From SB21 sp964535295 (lineage in GTDB: Bacteria; CLD3; SB21): a DNA stretch of 5,328 nt. The notes beneath the pieces are model-generated. The model saw nothing but the letters and a program-made list of their open reading frames with translations, was not told the DNA's origin and made no database searches. Made by a program: the position numbers and the translations under genes. The stretch is taken from assembly GCA_964535295.1 (NCBI GenBank), contig CAZHUW010000220.1, positions 1 through 5,328 on the forward strand. The letters are read 5' to 3'. Shown here piece after piece: positions 1 through 5,328 of the stretch (the stretch's first letter is position 1; the number at the start of each line of letters is the position of its first letter).

Positions 1-23
1 TGAGTTGATCGGTTACGGTGAAT

Positions 24-419
24 TCAATCCAAAAAAACCTCTCTTTCTTGCGAACTCGGGAGCCGGCATGATTCTTTCTTCCCGAAAATCCGGTATCGGT
101 TACCGGCTACGATGTCATAAAAGAAATCACGAATGAACTTAGGTATAATATAAACTGCAGCCGATAGCCTCCATATTCCGCCGATCCTCATCATAATATG
201 TAAAACCGCATCCGATTTATAATACAGTTTTGACCCGTCCTTGCATATGATTGTATCAGGCTCGGTCGTCCGGATGGCAGGCAATGTCCGTGAAGCGGTC
301 TCTCCCTGCAGCGGAGCAAAAAGAAACTGACGGTCTTTATCGTGCCGGATTATAAAATCGACCGTACGATTACACAGCCCGCATACGCCGTCAAAGAAAA
401 TGATCGGTTTTTCAGTCAT
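24..419 (-). CDS. DCC-family (DUF393) thiol-disulfide oxidoreductase-like protein
   Basis: A complete 131-residue protein. Its N-terminus carries the family signature FFDGVCGLCN (residues 8-17), with a CxxC pair at C13 and C16. An FLFAPLQ segment follows near residue 33, and the C-terminus has the typical YRIFGKKESCRLP element (about residues 108-120). Length, motif order and the aspartate before the CxxC fit the DCC/DUF393 family, which is predicted to be thioredoxin-like and is often annotated as a thiol-disulfide oxidoreductase; the physiological substrate is not known. No signal peptide is visible, so it is probably cytoplasmic. The start is the only ATG just ahead of the DGVC motif. No Shine-Dalgarno sequence precedes it, but it lies 7 bases after the stop of the upstream minus-strand gene, which suggests co-transcription and translational coupling. 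The family call is confident; the function is not. Confidence 0.9.
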   Translation of the reverse strand: MTEKPIIFFDGVCGLCNRTVDFIIRHDKDRQFLFAPLQGETASRTLPAIRTTEPDTIICKDGSKLYYKSDAVLHIMMRIGGIWRLSAAVYIIPKFIRDFFYDIVAGNRYRIFGKKESCRLPSSQEREVFLD

Positions 420-426
420 TATTTTT

Positions 427-1113
427 TTATTGTCGGGAATTCAAAAAGGCCCGTTCGAATTCTTGTATGAGTTTAAGGAATTGGCCTGTTACAATAAGTA
501 ATGACGGCTGCAGGATAAGATCGACGACGGAATTGTCGTGAATATCAAAAGGCTGCTGGCGCGTCCGTGTCAGCATACGATTAATCGGATAGACTAGATT
601 ATCAAGTTCAATATAACTTTCGAGGAAACGAGTTACAAGAAATTTATTGATGAGTTCTTCAAGCCCTTCAAGCCGGCGCGAAAAGCATGCCTCCAAAAGG
701 CGGATGATGTCTTTTGGGTGAATTGAATCGATCGCAGAATAAAAACGTTGTGCAAGATCGGCAGATCGGGTCAGCAGCAGATGATCGAGAAGTATCTCGA
801 CCAGAACATGCGCAAGAAAAAAAGGCCTGATATGCAGGTCTTGTGGAACGGTTTGCGTGAGGATGACGCGGATCTCTTCGTAAGAATTCTTAAAGAATTC
901 AGACCGATGAAAGAACGTATCCATTTCCAAGTGGTTAAGTATCCCATGCCACAATTCATTTTGATTTACGGGAATATGGGAAGGATGAAACCGCAGGGTT
1001 CGGTCATAGTCGCTCAGAATATCCGGAAGCGCAGCGCCAAAATGAAATTCCGCTGAAGCAGACGCAAGCACCGGCTGCCGGGTGTTAAAGTAATAATGAG
1101 TGAGATAATTCAT
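427..1113 (-). CDS. Conserved hypothetical protein, distantly AcpH-like (ACP phosphodiesterase / DUF479 type)
   Basis: A 228-residue alpha-helical, histidine-rich protein. I recognise only a remote resemblance to acyl-carrier-protein phosphodiesterase (AcpH, DUF479), which removes phosphopantetheine from ACP. The parallel elements come in the same order: MNYLTHYY at the start (AcpH has MNFLAH), FGAALPDIL at 25-33, WHGILNHLEMDTFFH at 55-69 (H56, H61, D65, H69), and HVLVEILLDHLLL at 102-114 (H102, D110, H111). These His/Asp residues would suit a metal site, but that is inference. The start chosen is the ATG at 1113, because MNYLTHYY is where the family begins. An in-frame ATG at 1161 would add 16 residues with no family likeness. 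Neither start has a clear Shine-Dalgarno sequence. No signal peptide or membrane segment stands out. It is the first gene of the minus-strand pair and diverges from thrS. A metal-dependent hydrolase of another kind is equally possible. Confidence 0.75.
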   Translation of the reverse strand: MNYLTHYYFNTRQPVLASASAEFHFGAALPDILSDYDRTLRFHPSHIPVNQNELWHGILNHLEMDTFFHRSEFFKNSYEEIRVILTQTVPQDLHIRPFFLAHVLVEILLDHLLLTRSADLAQRFYSAIDSIHPKDIIRLLEACFSRRLEGLEELINKFLVTRFLESYIELDNLVYPINRMLTRTRQQPFDIHDNSVVDLILQPSLLIVTGQFLKLIQEFERAFLNSRQ

Positions 1114-1157
1114 CGATTTGCACGGATAATTGATCAAAAAAAGATACGCATAACCTA

Positions 1158-1242
1158 TCATGATAAAAAGAAGATTTTATGTTTGACTTTTAACGCCAAA
1201 TCGTGTATAATGGCCTCGCTTGAACCGAGAGTTCATGATAAA
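1158..1242. repeat. Direct 10-base repeat TCATGATAAA flanking the thrS promoter
   Basis: The 10-mer TCATGATAAA occurs at 1158-1167 and again at 1233-1242, 75 bases apart, close to seven helical turns. The two copies bracket the thrS promoter. The first copy lies within a perfect palindrome, TATCATGATA at 1156-1165. This could be a pair of repressor sites, but the sequence is AT-rich and coincidence is possible. Confidence 0.3.
1183..1211 (+). promoter_or_regulatory. Sigma70-type promoter for the thrS-infC-rpmI-rplT unit
   Basis: The -35 element TTGACT (1183-1188, five of six consensus bases) is separated by exactly 17 bases from a perfect -10 element TATAAT (1206-1211). Transcription would start near 1218, giving a leader of about 120 nt before the thrS start codon at 1341. 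It lies in the divergent intergenic region and points toward thrS. It follows the general housekeeping consensus rather than the TTTG / TAnnTTTG pattern described for Bacteroidetes. Confidence 0.85.
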
Positions 1243-1340
1243 TTAATTAAAATGTCCGCTTTACGCGGGCTACCTCGATTAACCCACGGCCATCCGCTGG
1301 TTCCTGGGTCACAAATAATTCAGGTTAAGGAATAGAGATT
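1218..1340 (+). promoter_or_regulatory. Structured 5' leader of thrS with two hairpins and alternative pairings
   Basis: Two hairpins can be drawn. Hairpin 1 pairs GTCCGC (1254-1259) with GCGGGC (1265-1270) around loop TTTAC. Hairpin 2 pairs ACCCA (1282-1286) with TGGGT (1305-1309) and, inside it, GGCCA (1288-1292) with TGGTT (1298-1302) around loop TCCGC. Two competing pairings exist. TTAACC (1279-1284) is exactly complementary to GGTTAA (1323-1328), which overlaps the thrS ribosome binding site and would disrupt hairpin 2. GCGGG (1265-1269) can pair equally well with the TCCGC loop of hairpin 2. Neither hairpin is followed by a U tract, so these are not intrinsic terminators. No T-box consensus (GGGTGG..ACCGCG) is present. 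E. coli thrS is repressed translationally by ThrRS binding tRNA-like leader hairpins; neither loop here shows an obvious tRNA-Thr NGU anticodon mimic. A regulatory role is inference. Confidence 0.45.
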
Positions 1341-3278
1341 TTGGCACAGATCAACATTACGTTTCCCGACAAATCAGTAAGACAATTCGATGAAGGCATT
1401 ACGCCGCAGACTATTGCTGCGTCCATCAGCCGCGGTTTGGCCGAAAAATGCGTTGCGGCGGAAGTCAACGGTAAAGCCGTAGACATGACCTATCCGATTC
1501 GACAGGATGCTTCCGTTAAATTGCTGACCTATGACACGCCCGAAGGTATGCAGGTTTTCTGGCATTCCTCGACGCATCTTATGGCGCAAGCCGTTAAGCG
1601 GCTGTGGCCCAAAGCCAAATTGGAAGACGGCCCTCCGACGGAAGCCGGATTCTTTTATGATATTTTATTTCCGGAACCGATAAGCCAGGATGACTTCCCC
1701 AAGATCGAAGCAGAGATGGCCAATGTGGTAAAAGAAAAATTCACCACTTCCCGTAAAGAACTTTCAAAAGAAGAAGCGGTAAAATTTTTTACATCCATCG
1801 GTGAGGATTTCAAGATACCGATCATCGAAAGCGTTCCGGAAGGCGATACGATAAGTACGTATACCCAGGGTGAATTCACCGATCTCTGCCGCGGGCCTCA
1901 TATTCCGAATATCGGTATGGTCAAGGCGTTCAAGATCATGTCGGTCGCGGGCGCTTTTTATAAAGGCGATGAGAATAATATTCAGCTTCAGAGATTACGC
2001 GCGGTGAGTTTTCCGTCAAAGAAACAACTTGACGAATACCTTCTCATGCTGGAAGAGGCCAAGAAACGGGATCACCGTAAAGTCGGTCAGGAACTGGAAC
2101 TCTTCTACTTGTCGCCGAAAGTTGGCGGAGGATTGCCGCTGTGGCTTCCGAATGGAACTACATTGAGGGAGACCCTGGTGGAATTCTTGCGGGATGAACA
2201 GAAGAAACAAGGTTATCTTCCGGTAGTAACACCGCATATTGGCAATATTGAGTTGTATAAAACATCCGGCCATTACCCGTATTATAAAGATTCGCAATTC
2301 GCGCCGATTACCATGGAAGACGGCGAACAGTTCCTTCTCAAACCTATGAACTGCCCGCATCATATTCAGATCTATGCTTCTAAGCCGCGCAGTTACCGTG
2401 ATCTGCCGATCCGTTTGGCGGAATTCGGAACCGTATACCGGTACGAACAGTCCGGGGAATTGAACGGACTGACGCGGGTACGCGGATTTACGGTGGACGA
2501 TTCGCATTTGTTCGTTCGCCCCGATCAGGTGAAAGAAGAGATGTGCCGTGTGATCGCTTTGATACAATACGTTTTTAAAACACTCGGCTTCAAAGATTTC
2601 AGAACGCGTCTTTCTTTCCGCGATGACCGAAACGAGAAATACGGCGGTGAGATTGCGTTGTGGGAAATTGCGCAAAAAGACATTCAGGAAGCCGCGGACG
2701 AAATGAAGCTGGATTATTTCGTAGGTATCGGCGAAGCGGCTTTTTACGGCCCTAAGATCGACTTCATGATCAAAGATGTGCTGGGCAGAACATGGCAATT
2801 AGGCACGGTTCAGCTCGACTACGTGTTGCCGGAACGATTTAAGATAGAATATACGGGAGCTGACGGTCAGAAGCACCGGCCGATCATGATCCACCGCGCA
2901 CCCTTCGGATCACTGGAAAGATTCATCGGCATTCTCATCGAACAGTATGCCGGCAACTTCCCGGTGTGGCTCGCGCCGGTGCAGGCCATAGTCCTTCCGA
3001 TTTCCGATGGACATAATTCGTACGCCGAGGAACTCAAAGAAAAATTCAATCGGGCCGATATCCGCACCGAGATCGACACACGCAATGAAAAGATCGGATA
3101 CAAGATACGCGAAGCGGAAATGAAAAAGATCCCGTACATCCTGGTGATCGGGGAAAAGGAATTGCAGGGTCGGTCGGTATCCGTTCGGCGCCACGGGAAA
3201 GGCGATCAAGGTTCGCAAACCGTCAGCGAATTCATTGAAAAGATCAAAAACGAGATCGATCAAAAAATCACTGAGTGA
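1341..3278 (+). CDS. thrS: Threonine--tRNA ligase (ThrRS)
   Basis: A complete 645-residue class II synthetase that charges tRNA-Thr in the cytoplasm; the length is normal. An N-terminal TGS domain covers about 1-62. The editing domain (about 65-225), which removes misacylated Ser, has its HxxxH at H75/H79 and the DLCRGPH motif at 181-187 (C183, H187). The catalytic core (about 245-535) has MNCPHH at 336-341, RGFTVDDSH at 381-389 and MIHRAPFGSLERF at 516-528; C338, H389 and H518 match the zinc ligands of E. coli ThrRS. A C-terminal anticodon-binding domain follows (about 540-645). The start is TTG. TAAGGA at 1326-1331 lies 9 bases upstream, and an in-frame TAA at 1326-1328 rules out any longer ATG, GTG or TTG start. 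An ATT codon directly precedes the TTG and is a less likely alternative. It is first in the cluster, with infC 38 bases downstream. No key residue is missing. Confidence 0.98.
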   Translation: MAQINITFPDKSVRQFDEGITPQTIAASISRGLAEKCVAAEVNGKAVDMTYPIRQDASVKLLTYDTPEGMQVFWHSSTHLMAQAVKRLWPKAKLEDGPPTEAGFFYDILFPEPISQDDFPKIEAEMANVVKEKFTTSRKELSKEEAVKFFTSIGEDFKIPIIESVPEGDTISTYTQGEFTDLCRGPHIPNIGMVKAFKIMSVAGAFYKGDENNIQLQRLRAVSFPSKKQLDEYLLMLEEAKKRDHRKVGQELELFYLSPKVGGGLPLWLPNGTTLRETLVEFLRDEQKKQGYLPVVTPHIGNIELYKTSGHYPYYKDSQFAPITMEDGEQFLLKPMNCPHHIQIYASKPRSYRDLPIRLAEFGTVYRYEQSGELNGLTRVRGFTVDDSHLFVRPDQVKEEMCRVIALIQYVFKTLGFKDFRTRLSFRDDRNEKYGGEIALWEIAQKDIQEAADEMKLDYFVGIGEAAFYGPKIDFMIKDVLGRTWQLGTVQLDYVLPERFKIEYTGADGQKHRPIMIHRAPFGSLERFIGILIEQYAGNFPVWLAPVQAIVLPISDGHNSYAEELKEKFNRADIRTEIDTRNEKIGYKIREAEMKKIPYILVIGEKELQGRSVSVRRHGKGDQGSQTVSEFIEKIKNEIDQKITE

Positions 3279-3303
3279 TATCATAGTTCACTGAACATTG
3301 AAA

Positions 3304-3319
3304 AAGGAGTAACGCCATT
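3304..3319 (+). promoter_or_regulatory. infC: infC ribosome binding site and ATT start codon
   Basis: AAGGAG at 3304-3309 sits 7 bases before ATT at 3317-3319, an ideal spacing. The reading frame has a stop at 3299-3301 and no ATG, GTG or TTG between that stop and the ATG at 3341. The ATG at 3341 has no comparable binding site; its distance from AAGGAG is 31 bases. The strong site therefore decides the start in favour of ATT. Confidence 0.85.
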
Positions 3320-3832
3320 AGTAAAGAAGATAAAATCAGAATGAACGAGCATATCCGTGTGGCCAAAGTTCGCCTCATCGGATCCAACGGCGAGCAGATC
3401 GGCGTCGTCGATACGCCGGACGCGCTGCGCCGGGCACGTGAAGAAAACCTGGACCTTTTGGAGATCGTACCCAACGCAGAGCCCCCGGTATGTAAGATCA
3501 TCGATTACGGGAAATACCGTTATGAGATCCAGAAGAGGGAAAAAGATGCGCGAAAAAAACACACGCATCAGGGCGAGGTCAAGGAACTGCGGTTCCGTCC
3601 TGCAACGGACGATCACGATTACCAGTTCAAGATGAAACATGCCTTCAATTTCCTTCAGGACGGATATAAGGTCAAACTGGTCATTGTCTACAAAGGGCGC
3701 GAAATTGCCAATAAGGAATTCGGGATCGAATTGGCCGAACGTATGGTCAAGGATCTCGATGCGGTGGGCAAATTAGATGATCAGATGAAATTTGAAGGGC
3801 GGAACATGGTCATGGTTTTTGTGAAAAAATAA
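3317..3832 (+). CDS. infC: Translation initiation factor IF-3
   Basis: A 171-residue protein when read from the ATT codon (first residues MSKEDKIRMNEHIRV). IF3 binds the 30S subunit, keeps it apart from 50S and proofreads the start codon-initiator tRNA pairing. The N-terminal domain (about 1-80) shows VRLIGSNGEQIGVV (18-31) and NAEPPVCKIIDYGKYRYE (53-70), the family signature. A lysine/arginine-rich linker follows (about 72-89), then the C-terminal 30S-binding domain beginning VKELRFRP (88-95) and containing KGREIANKEFG and FEGRNMVMV. Starting at the ATG at 3341 would give 163 residues and cut into the basic RxNExIR segment normally preceded by several residues. The ATT start restores that extension and has the good ribosome binding site. 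An AUU start is known for E. coli infC, where IF3 represses its own translation by discriminating against AUU. The same control is inferred here. It lies between thrS and rpmI, as in many bacteria. Confidence 0.96.
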   Translation: MSKEDKIRMNEHIRVAKVRLIGSNGEQIGVVDTPDALRRAREENLDLLEIVPNAEPPVCKIIDYGKYRYEIQKREKDARKKHTHQGEVKELRFRPATDDHDYQFKMKHAFNFLQDGYKVKLVIVYKGREIANKEFGIELAERMVKDLDAVGKLDDQMKFEGRNMVMVFVKK

Positions 3833-3878
3833 CGTGACCGCAACAACTTTAGAAATTTAACCAAAAGGAGAATAGAGT

Positions 3879-4076
3879 ATGCCGAAAATGAAAACAAACA
3901 GCGGCGCCAAAAAAAGGTTTCAGCAAACGGGTAAAGGCAAATTAATGCGGAAAAAATCAACGGCGCGCCATCTTTTGAGCAGTAAATCCAACCGCCGCAA
4001 ACGGGATCTGGGAGGAAAACATCTTGTGGATGATACCGATGTGAACCGCGTGCTTACGATGCTGGGCAAGAAGTAA
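3879..4076 (+). CDS. rpmI: 50S ribosomal protein L35
   Basis: A complete 65-residue, strongly basic protein of the usual L35 length. The N-terminus PKMKTNSGAKKRF is the family signature, followed by the GKGKLMRKKSTARHLLSSKS segment and the closing VNRVLTMLGKK. It is a structural component of the large ribosomal subunit. AAGGAG at 3865-3870 lies 8 bases before the ATG, a strong ribosome binding site. It follows infC by 46 bases and precedes rplT in the classic IF3-L35-L20 order. In E. coli and Bacillus the L20 protein represses this part of the operon by binding its mRNA; I cannot identify such a site with confidence here. Confidence 0.98.
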   Translation: MPKMKTNSGAKKRFQQTGKGKLMRKKSTARHLLSSKSNRRKRDLGGKHLVDDTDVNRVLTMLGKK

Positions 4077-4089
4077 CGGTAAAGATTTT

Positions 4090-4169
4090 TTGCCACAAAG
4101 GCACTAAGACCCGAAGCCATTAAAATAAATGTTTTTTGAATTCTTTGTGTCTTAGAGACTTAGTGGCAA
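4090..4169. repeat. Long imperfect palindrome in the rpmI-rplT spacer
   Basis: The arms at 4090-4110 and 4149-4169 are inverted copies agreeing at 18 of 21 positions, with ends TTGCCAC and GTGGCAA, around a 38-base loop. Weaker complementarity continues inward. Subunits of the type CACAAAG and CTAAGAC recur in it. From memory, similar CACAAAG/CTAAGAC intergenic palindromes are scattered through genomes of many unrelated bacteria, so this may be one copy of a dispersed family. No transposase or target duplication is visible. No T-run follows on either strand, so it is not an ordinary terminator. In mRNA it could fold into a long hairpin about 49 bases before the rplT start. Confidence 0.75.
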
Positions 4170-4218
4170 TCAGAACTAATTATGAAAAATTAATAAATCA
4201 ATTTATTAGGAGAATATC

Positions 4219-4569
4219 ATGCCACGTTCAACCAATAACCCGGCATCCAAAGCTCGCCGCAAGAAGATATTTGAGAAGGCAAAAGGCAACTTTGGCAAAC
4301 GGAAAAATGTGCTGCGAACCGCGATCGAGACGGTCGAAAAAGGAATGACCTATGCGACGCGCGACCGTAAACTGAAGAAACGTAATTTCCGTTCCTTATG
4401 GATCGTCCGTATCAATGCGGCTGTCCGCGCGCACGGAATGAGTTATTCCAAATTCATCAACTCTCTGAAAAAGCATAACATCGATATCAACCGTAAGGTG
4501 TTGGCCGATCTCGCGATGAACGATGCGGCGGCATTCAACAAATTGATCGAAACCGCAAAACAGGGATAA
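4219..4569 (+). CDS. rplT: 50S ribosomal protein L20
   Basis: A complete 116-residue basic protein of normal L20 length that binds 23S rRNA early in 50S assembly. The N-terminal arm (MPRSTNNPASKARRKKIF, then KAKGNFGKRKN) is rich in Lys and Arg. The globular C-terminal part has YATRDRKLKKRNFRSLWI (about 45-62), RINAAVRAHGMSYSKFI (about 64-80), then INRKVLADLAMNDAAAF. The N-terminal wording and the KKRNFR.LWI block resemble FCB-group L20 proteins. AGGAG at 4208-4212 lies 6 bases before the ATG. It is unusually far from rpmI (142 bases), with a palindrome between them, and is followed by a strong terminator, so it is the last gene of its unit. L20 is an mRNA-binding autoregulator in E. coli and Bacillus; the site here is unknown. 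Confidence 0.98.
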   Translation: MPRSTNNPASKARRKKIFEKAKGNFGKRKNVLRTAIETVEKGMTYATRDRKLKKRNFRSLWIVRINAAVRAHGMSYSKFINSLKKHNIDINRKVLADLAMNDAAAFNKLIETAKQG

Positions 4570-4617
4570 GCGATAAGAAACGCGCCTTTATTTACTTTAA
4601 AACTCTGAATTTGGCCG

Positions 4618-4659
4618 GAGCATTTAGCGATTTCCATGTTGCTAAATGCTCTTTTTTTT
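4618..4659 (+). terminator. Intrinsic terminator after rplT
   Basis: A perfect 11-base-pair stem, GAGCATTTAGC (4618-4628) with GCTAAATGCTC (4641-4651), encloses a 12-base loop and is followed at once by eight T residues (4652-4659). It begins 49 bases after the rplT stop codon and ends 41 bases before the pheS start. It should end the thrS-rplT transcript, unless it acts as an attenuator for pheS. I see no T-box and no convincing antiterminator pairing upstream. Confidence 0.92.
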
Positions 4660-4686
4660 GTATATTTATGATGAAATTTATATAAA
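4639..4686 (+). promoter_or_regulatory. Candidate promoter region for pheS
   Basis: Two weak -35/-10 pairs fit. TTGCTA (4639-4644), 16 bases, TATATT (4661-4666) overlaps the terminator and would start near 4673. TTGTAT (4658-4663), 17 bases, TATAAA (4681-4686) would start near 4693, leaving a leader of about 8 nt. The terminator upstream implies that pheS needs its own promoter or read-through. The region is AT-rich, so either match could be chance. Confidence 0.3.
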
Positions 4687-4700
4687 GTTTTTGGGAAAAC

Positions 4701-5328
4701 ATGATCGATCTGGAAAAAATCAAAGAACAATTCATTGCGGAAGTTGACGGTAAAAAACTCTCTAAATCGGAGTGGGAGCTGATTCACACGAAGTATATCG
4801 GACGCAAAGGCGTGGTTACTGAAGCAACGAATCAGCTTAAAGATCTGCCGAAGGATCAAAAACCGCAGTTCGGTAAAGTGCTGAACGAGGTCAAATCGTT
4901 CATCGAAGGAAAATTAGGTCAAATCAAAGAAGATCTGATCAAATCTGAAGATGCGCTGCAGGACCATTTTGACTACACACTTCCGGAAAGGCGGAAATTT
5001 GTCGGCCACATCCATCCTTTGACCCAGGTGCTGGAGGAGATCAAATCTATATTTTACGGTATGGGTTTTTCCGTTGCAGACGGGCCGGAAGTGGAACTGG
5101 ATTATTACAATTTTGAAGCGGTCAATATCCCGAAAGATCACCCTGCACGCGATATGCAGGATACTTTTTTTATTAATGATAACGTCGTGTTACGTACGCA
5201 TACGACGCCCGTTCAGGCGCGTATGATGGAAAAGCATAAACCGCCGATCCGCATTATTTGTCCGGGCCGCGTGTACCGCAAGGATACGCCGGATGCGACG
5301 CATTTACCGGTGTTCAACCAGGTTGAGG
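4701..5328 (+). CDS. pheS: Phenylalanine--tRNA ligase alpha subunit (partial, runs off window end)
   Basis: The first 209 residues of PheRS alpha, which with PheT forms the alpha2beta2 enzyme that charges tRNA-Phe. Residues 1 to about 90 form the N-terminal helical, coiled-coil tRNA-binding arm, with YIGRKG at 32-37. The class II catalytic domain begins at RRKFVGHIHPLTQV (97-110). Next come GFSVADGPEVE (122-132), the HPARDMQDTFF motif (147-157), RTHTTPVQ (165-172) and motif 2, CPGRVYRKDTPDATH (187-201), ending at FNQVE (205-209). Many family members have FHQ where this one has FNQ; the Q and E that bind phenylalanine are kept. The ATG at 4701 gives the usual N-terminus. Only a weak GGGA (4693-4696) precedes it, in contrast to the strong sites of infC, rpmI and rplT. 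A terminator separates it from rplT; in E. coli the pheM attenuator sits at this point. The missing part is roughly 130 residues. Confidence 0.97.
   Translation, partial: MIDLEKIKEQFIAEVDGKKLSKSEWELIHTKYIGRKGVVTEATNQLKDLPKDQKPQFGKVLNEVKSFIEGKLGQIKEDLIKSEDALQDHFDYTLPERRKFVGHIHPLTQVLEEIKSIFYGMGFSVADGPEVELDYYNFEAVNIPKDHPARDMQDTFFINDNVVLRTHTTPVQARMMEKHKPPIRIICPGRVYRKDTPDATHLPVFNQVE

Noticed and set aside
1..23. Edge sequence beyond the DCC gene
   Set aside because: It is too short to show a start, stop or terminator of a neighbouring gene.
748..1335. Plus-strand open frames at 748-1056 and 1096-1335
   Set aside because: The first lies wholly antisense to the AcpH-like gene, has no ribosome binding site and matches no family. 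The second runs through the thrS promoter; only its last 27 codons lie within the predicted transcript.
1218..1340. T-box riboswitch or tRNA gene in the thrS leader (GGTTCCTGGGTC looks slightly like a T-arm)
   Set aside because: No T-box antiterminator consensus and no terminator are present, and no cloverleaf can be completed around the T-arm-like stretch.
2016..2798. 260-codon minus-strand open frame inside thrS
   Set aside because: It is fully antisense to conserved catalytic-domain codons of thrS, and its protein has no recognisable motif; this is a codon-bias shadow.
3286..3296. Small palindrome GTTCACTGAAC between thrS and infC
   Set aside because: A stem of four pairs with a three-base loop and no T tract is too weak to call a terminator or operator.
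4136..4348. Plus-strand open frame overlapping the start of rplT
   Set aside because: It starts inside the palindrome loop and its translation overlaps rplT in another frame; rplT has the ribosome binding site and the family match.
4611..4685. Phe-rich leader peptide for pheS: TTG-initiated frame from 4611 or the tiny ATG ATG AAA TTT ATA frame at 4668-4685
   Set aside because: The Phe codons come mostly from the terminator T tract, the TTG has no ribosome binding site, and the 5-codon frame lies after the terminator, so neither can act as a pheM-like attenuator.

Overview
The window carries a conserved bacterial translation gene cluster on the plus strand, thrS - infC - rpmI - rplT followed by pheS, and two small accessory genes on the minus strand that diverge from it. 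The organism is certainly a bacterium. The L20 and L35 proteins look most like those of the Bacteroidetes/Chlorobi (FCB) assemblage, for example the PRSTNNPASKARRKKI start and the DRKLKKRNFRSLWI segment of L20. However, the strong AAGGAG-type ribosome binding sites and a near-consensus sigma70 promoter are unlike typical Bacteroidetes, so a less-studied FCB-related lineage is my best guess. This is inference from remembered family sequences.

Layout. Positions 24-1113 (minus strand) hold a probable two-gene unit: a protein distantly resembling the ACP phosphodiesterase AcpH family, then a DCC-family (DUF393) CxxC protein 7 bases further on. Positions 1114-1340 form the divergent intergenic region. 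It has a textbook promoter for thrS (TTGACT, 17 bases, TATAAT) and a leader of about 120 nt with two hairpins and possible alternative pairings. Positions 1341-4569 hold thrS (TTG start), infC (ATT start, the rare codon known from E. coli infC), rpmI and rplT. The rpmI-rplT gap is 142 bases and contains a long imperfect palindrome. A strong intrinsic terminator at 4618-4659 closes this unit. pheS starts at 4701 and runs off the window edge, almost certainly followed by pheT.

The genes work together in protein synthesis: ThrRS and PheRS alpha charge tRNAs, IF3 controls start-codon fidelity and subunit dissociation, and L35 and L20 build the large subunit. The infC start codon implies the classic IF3 autoregulatory loop. 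I found no mobile element gene, CRISPR array, tRNA, rRNA, T-box or undescribed multi-gene system. The points worth a second look are regulatory: the ATT start, the thrS leader, the palindrome between rpmI and rplT, and the terminator that separates pheS from rplT.
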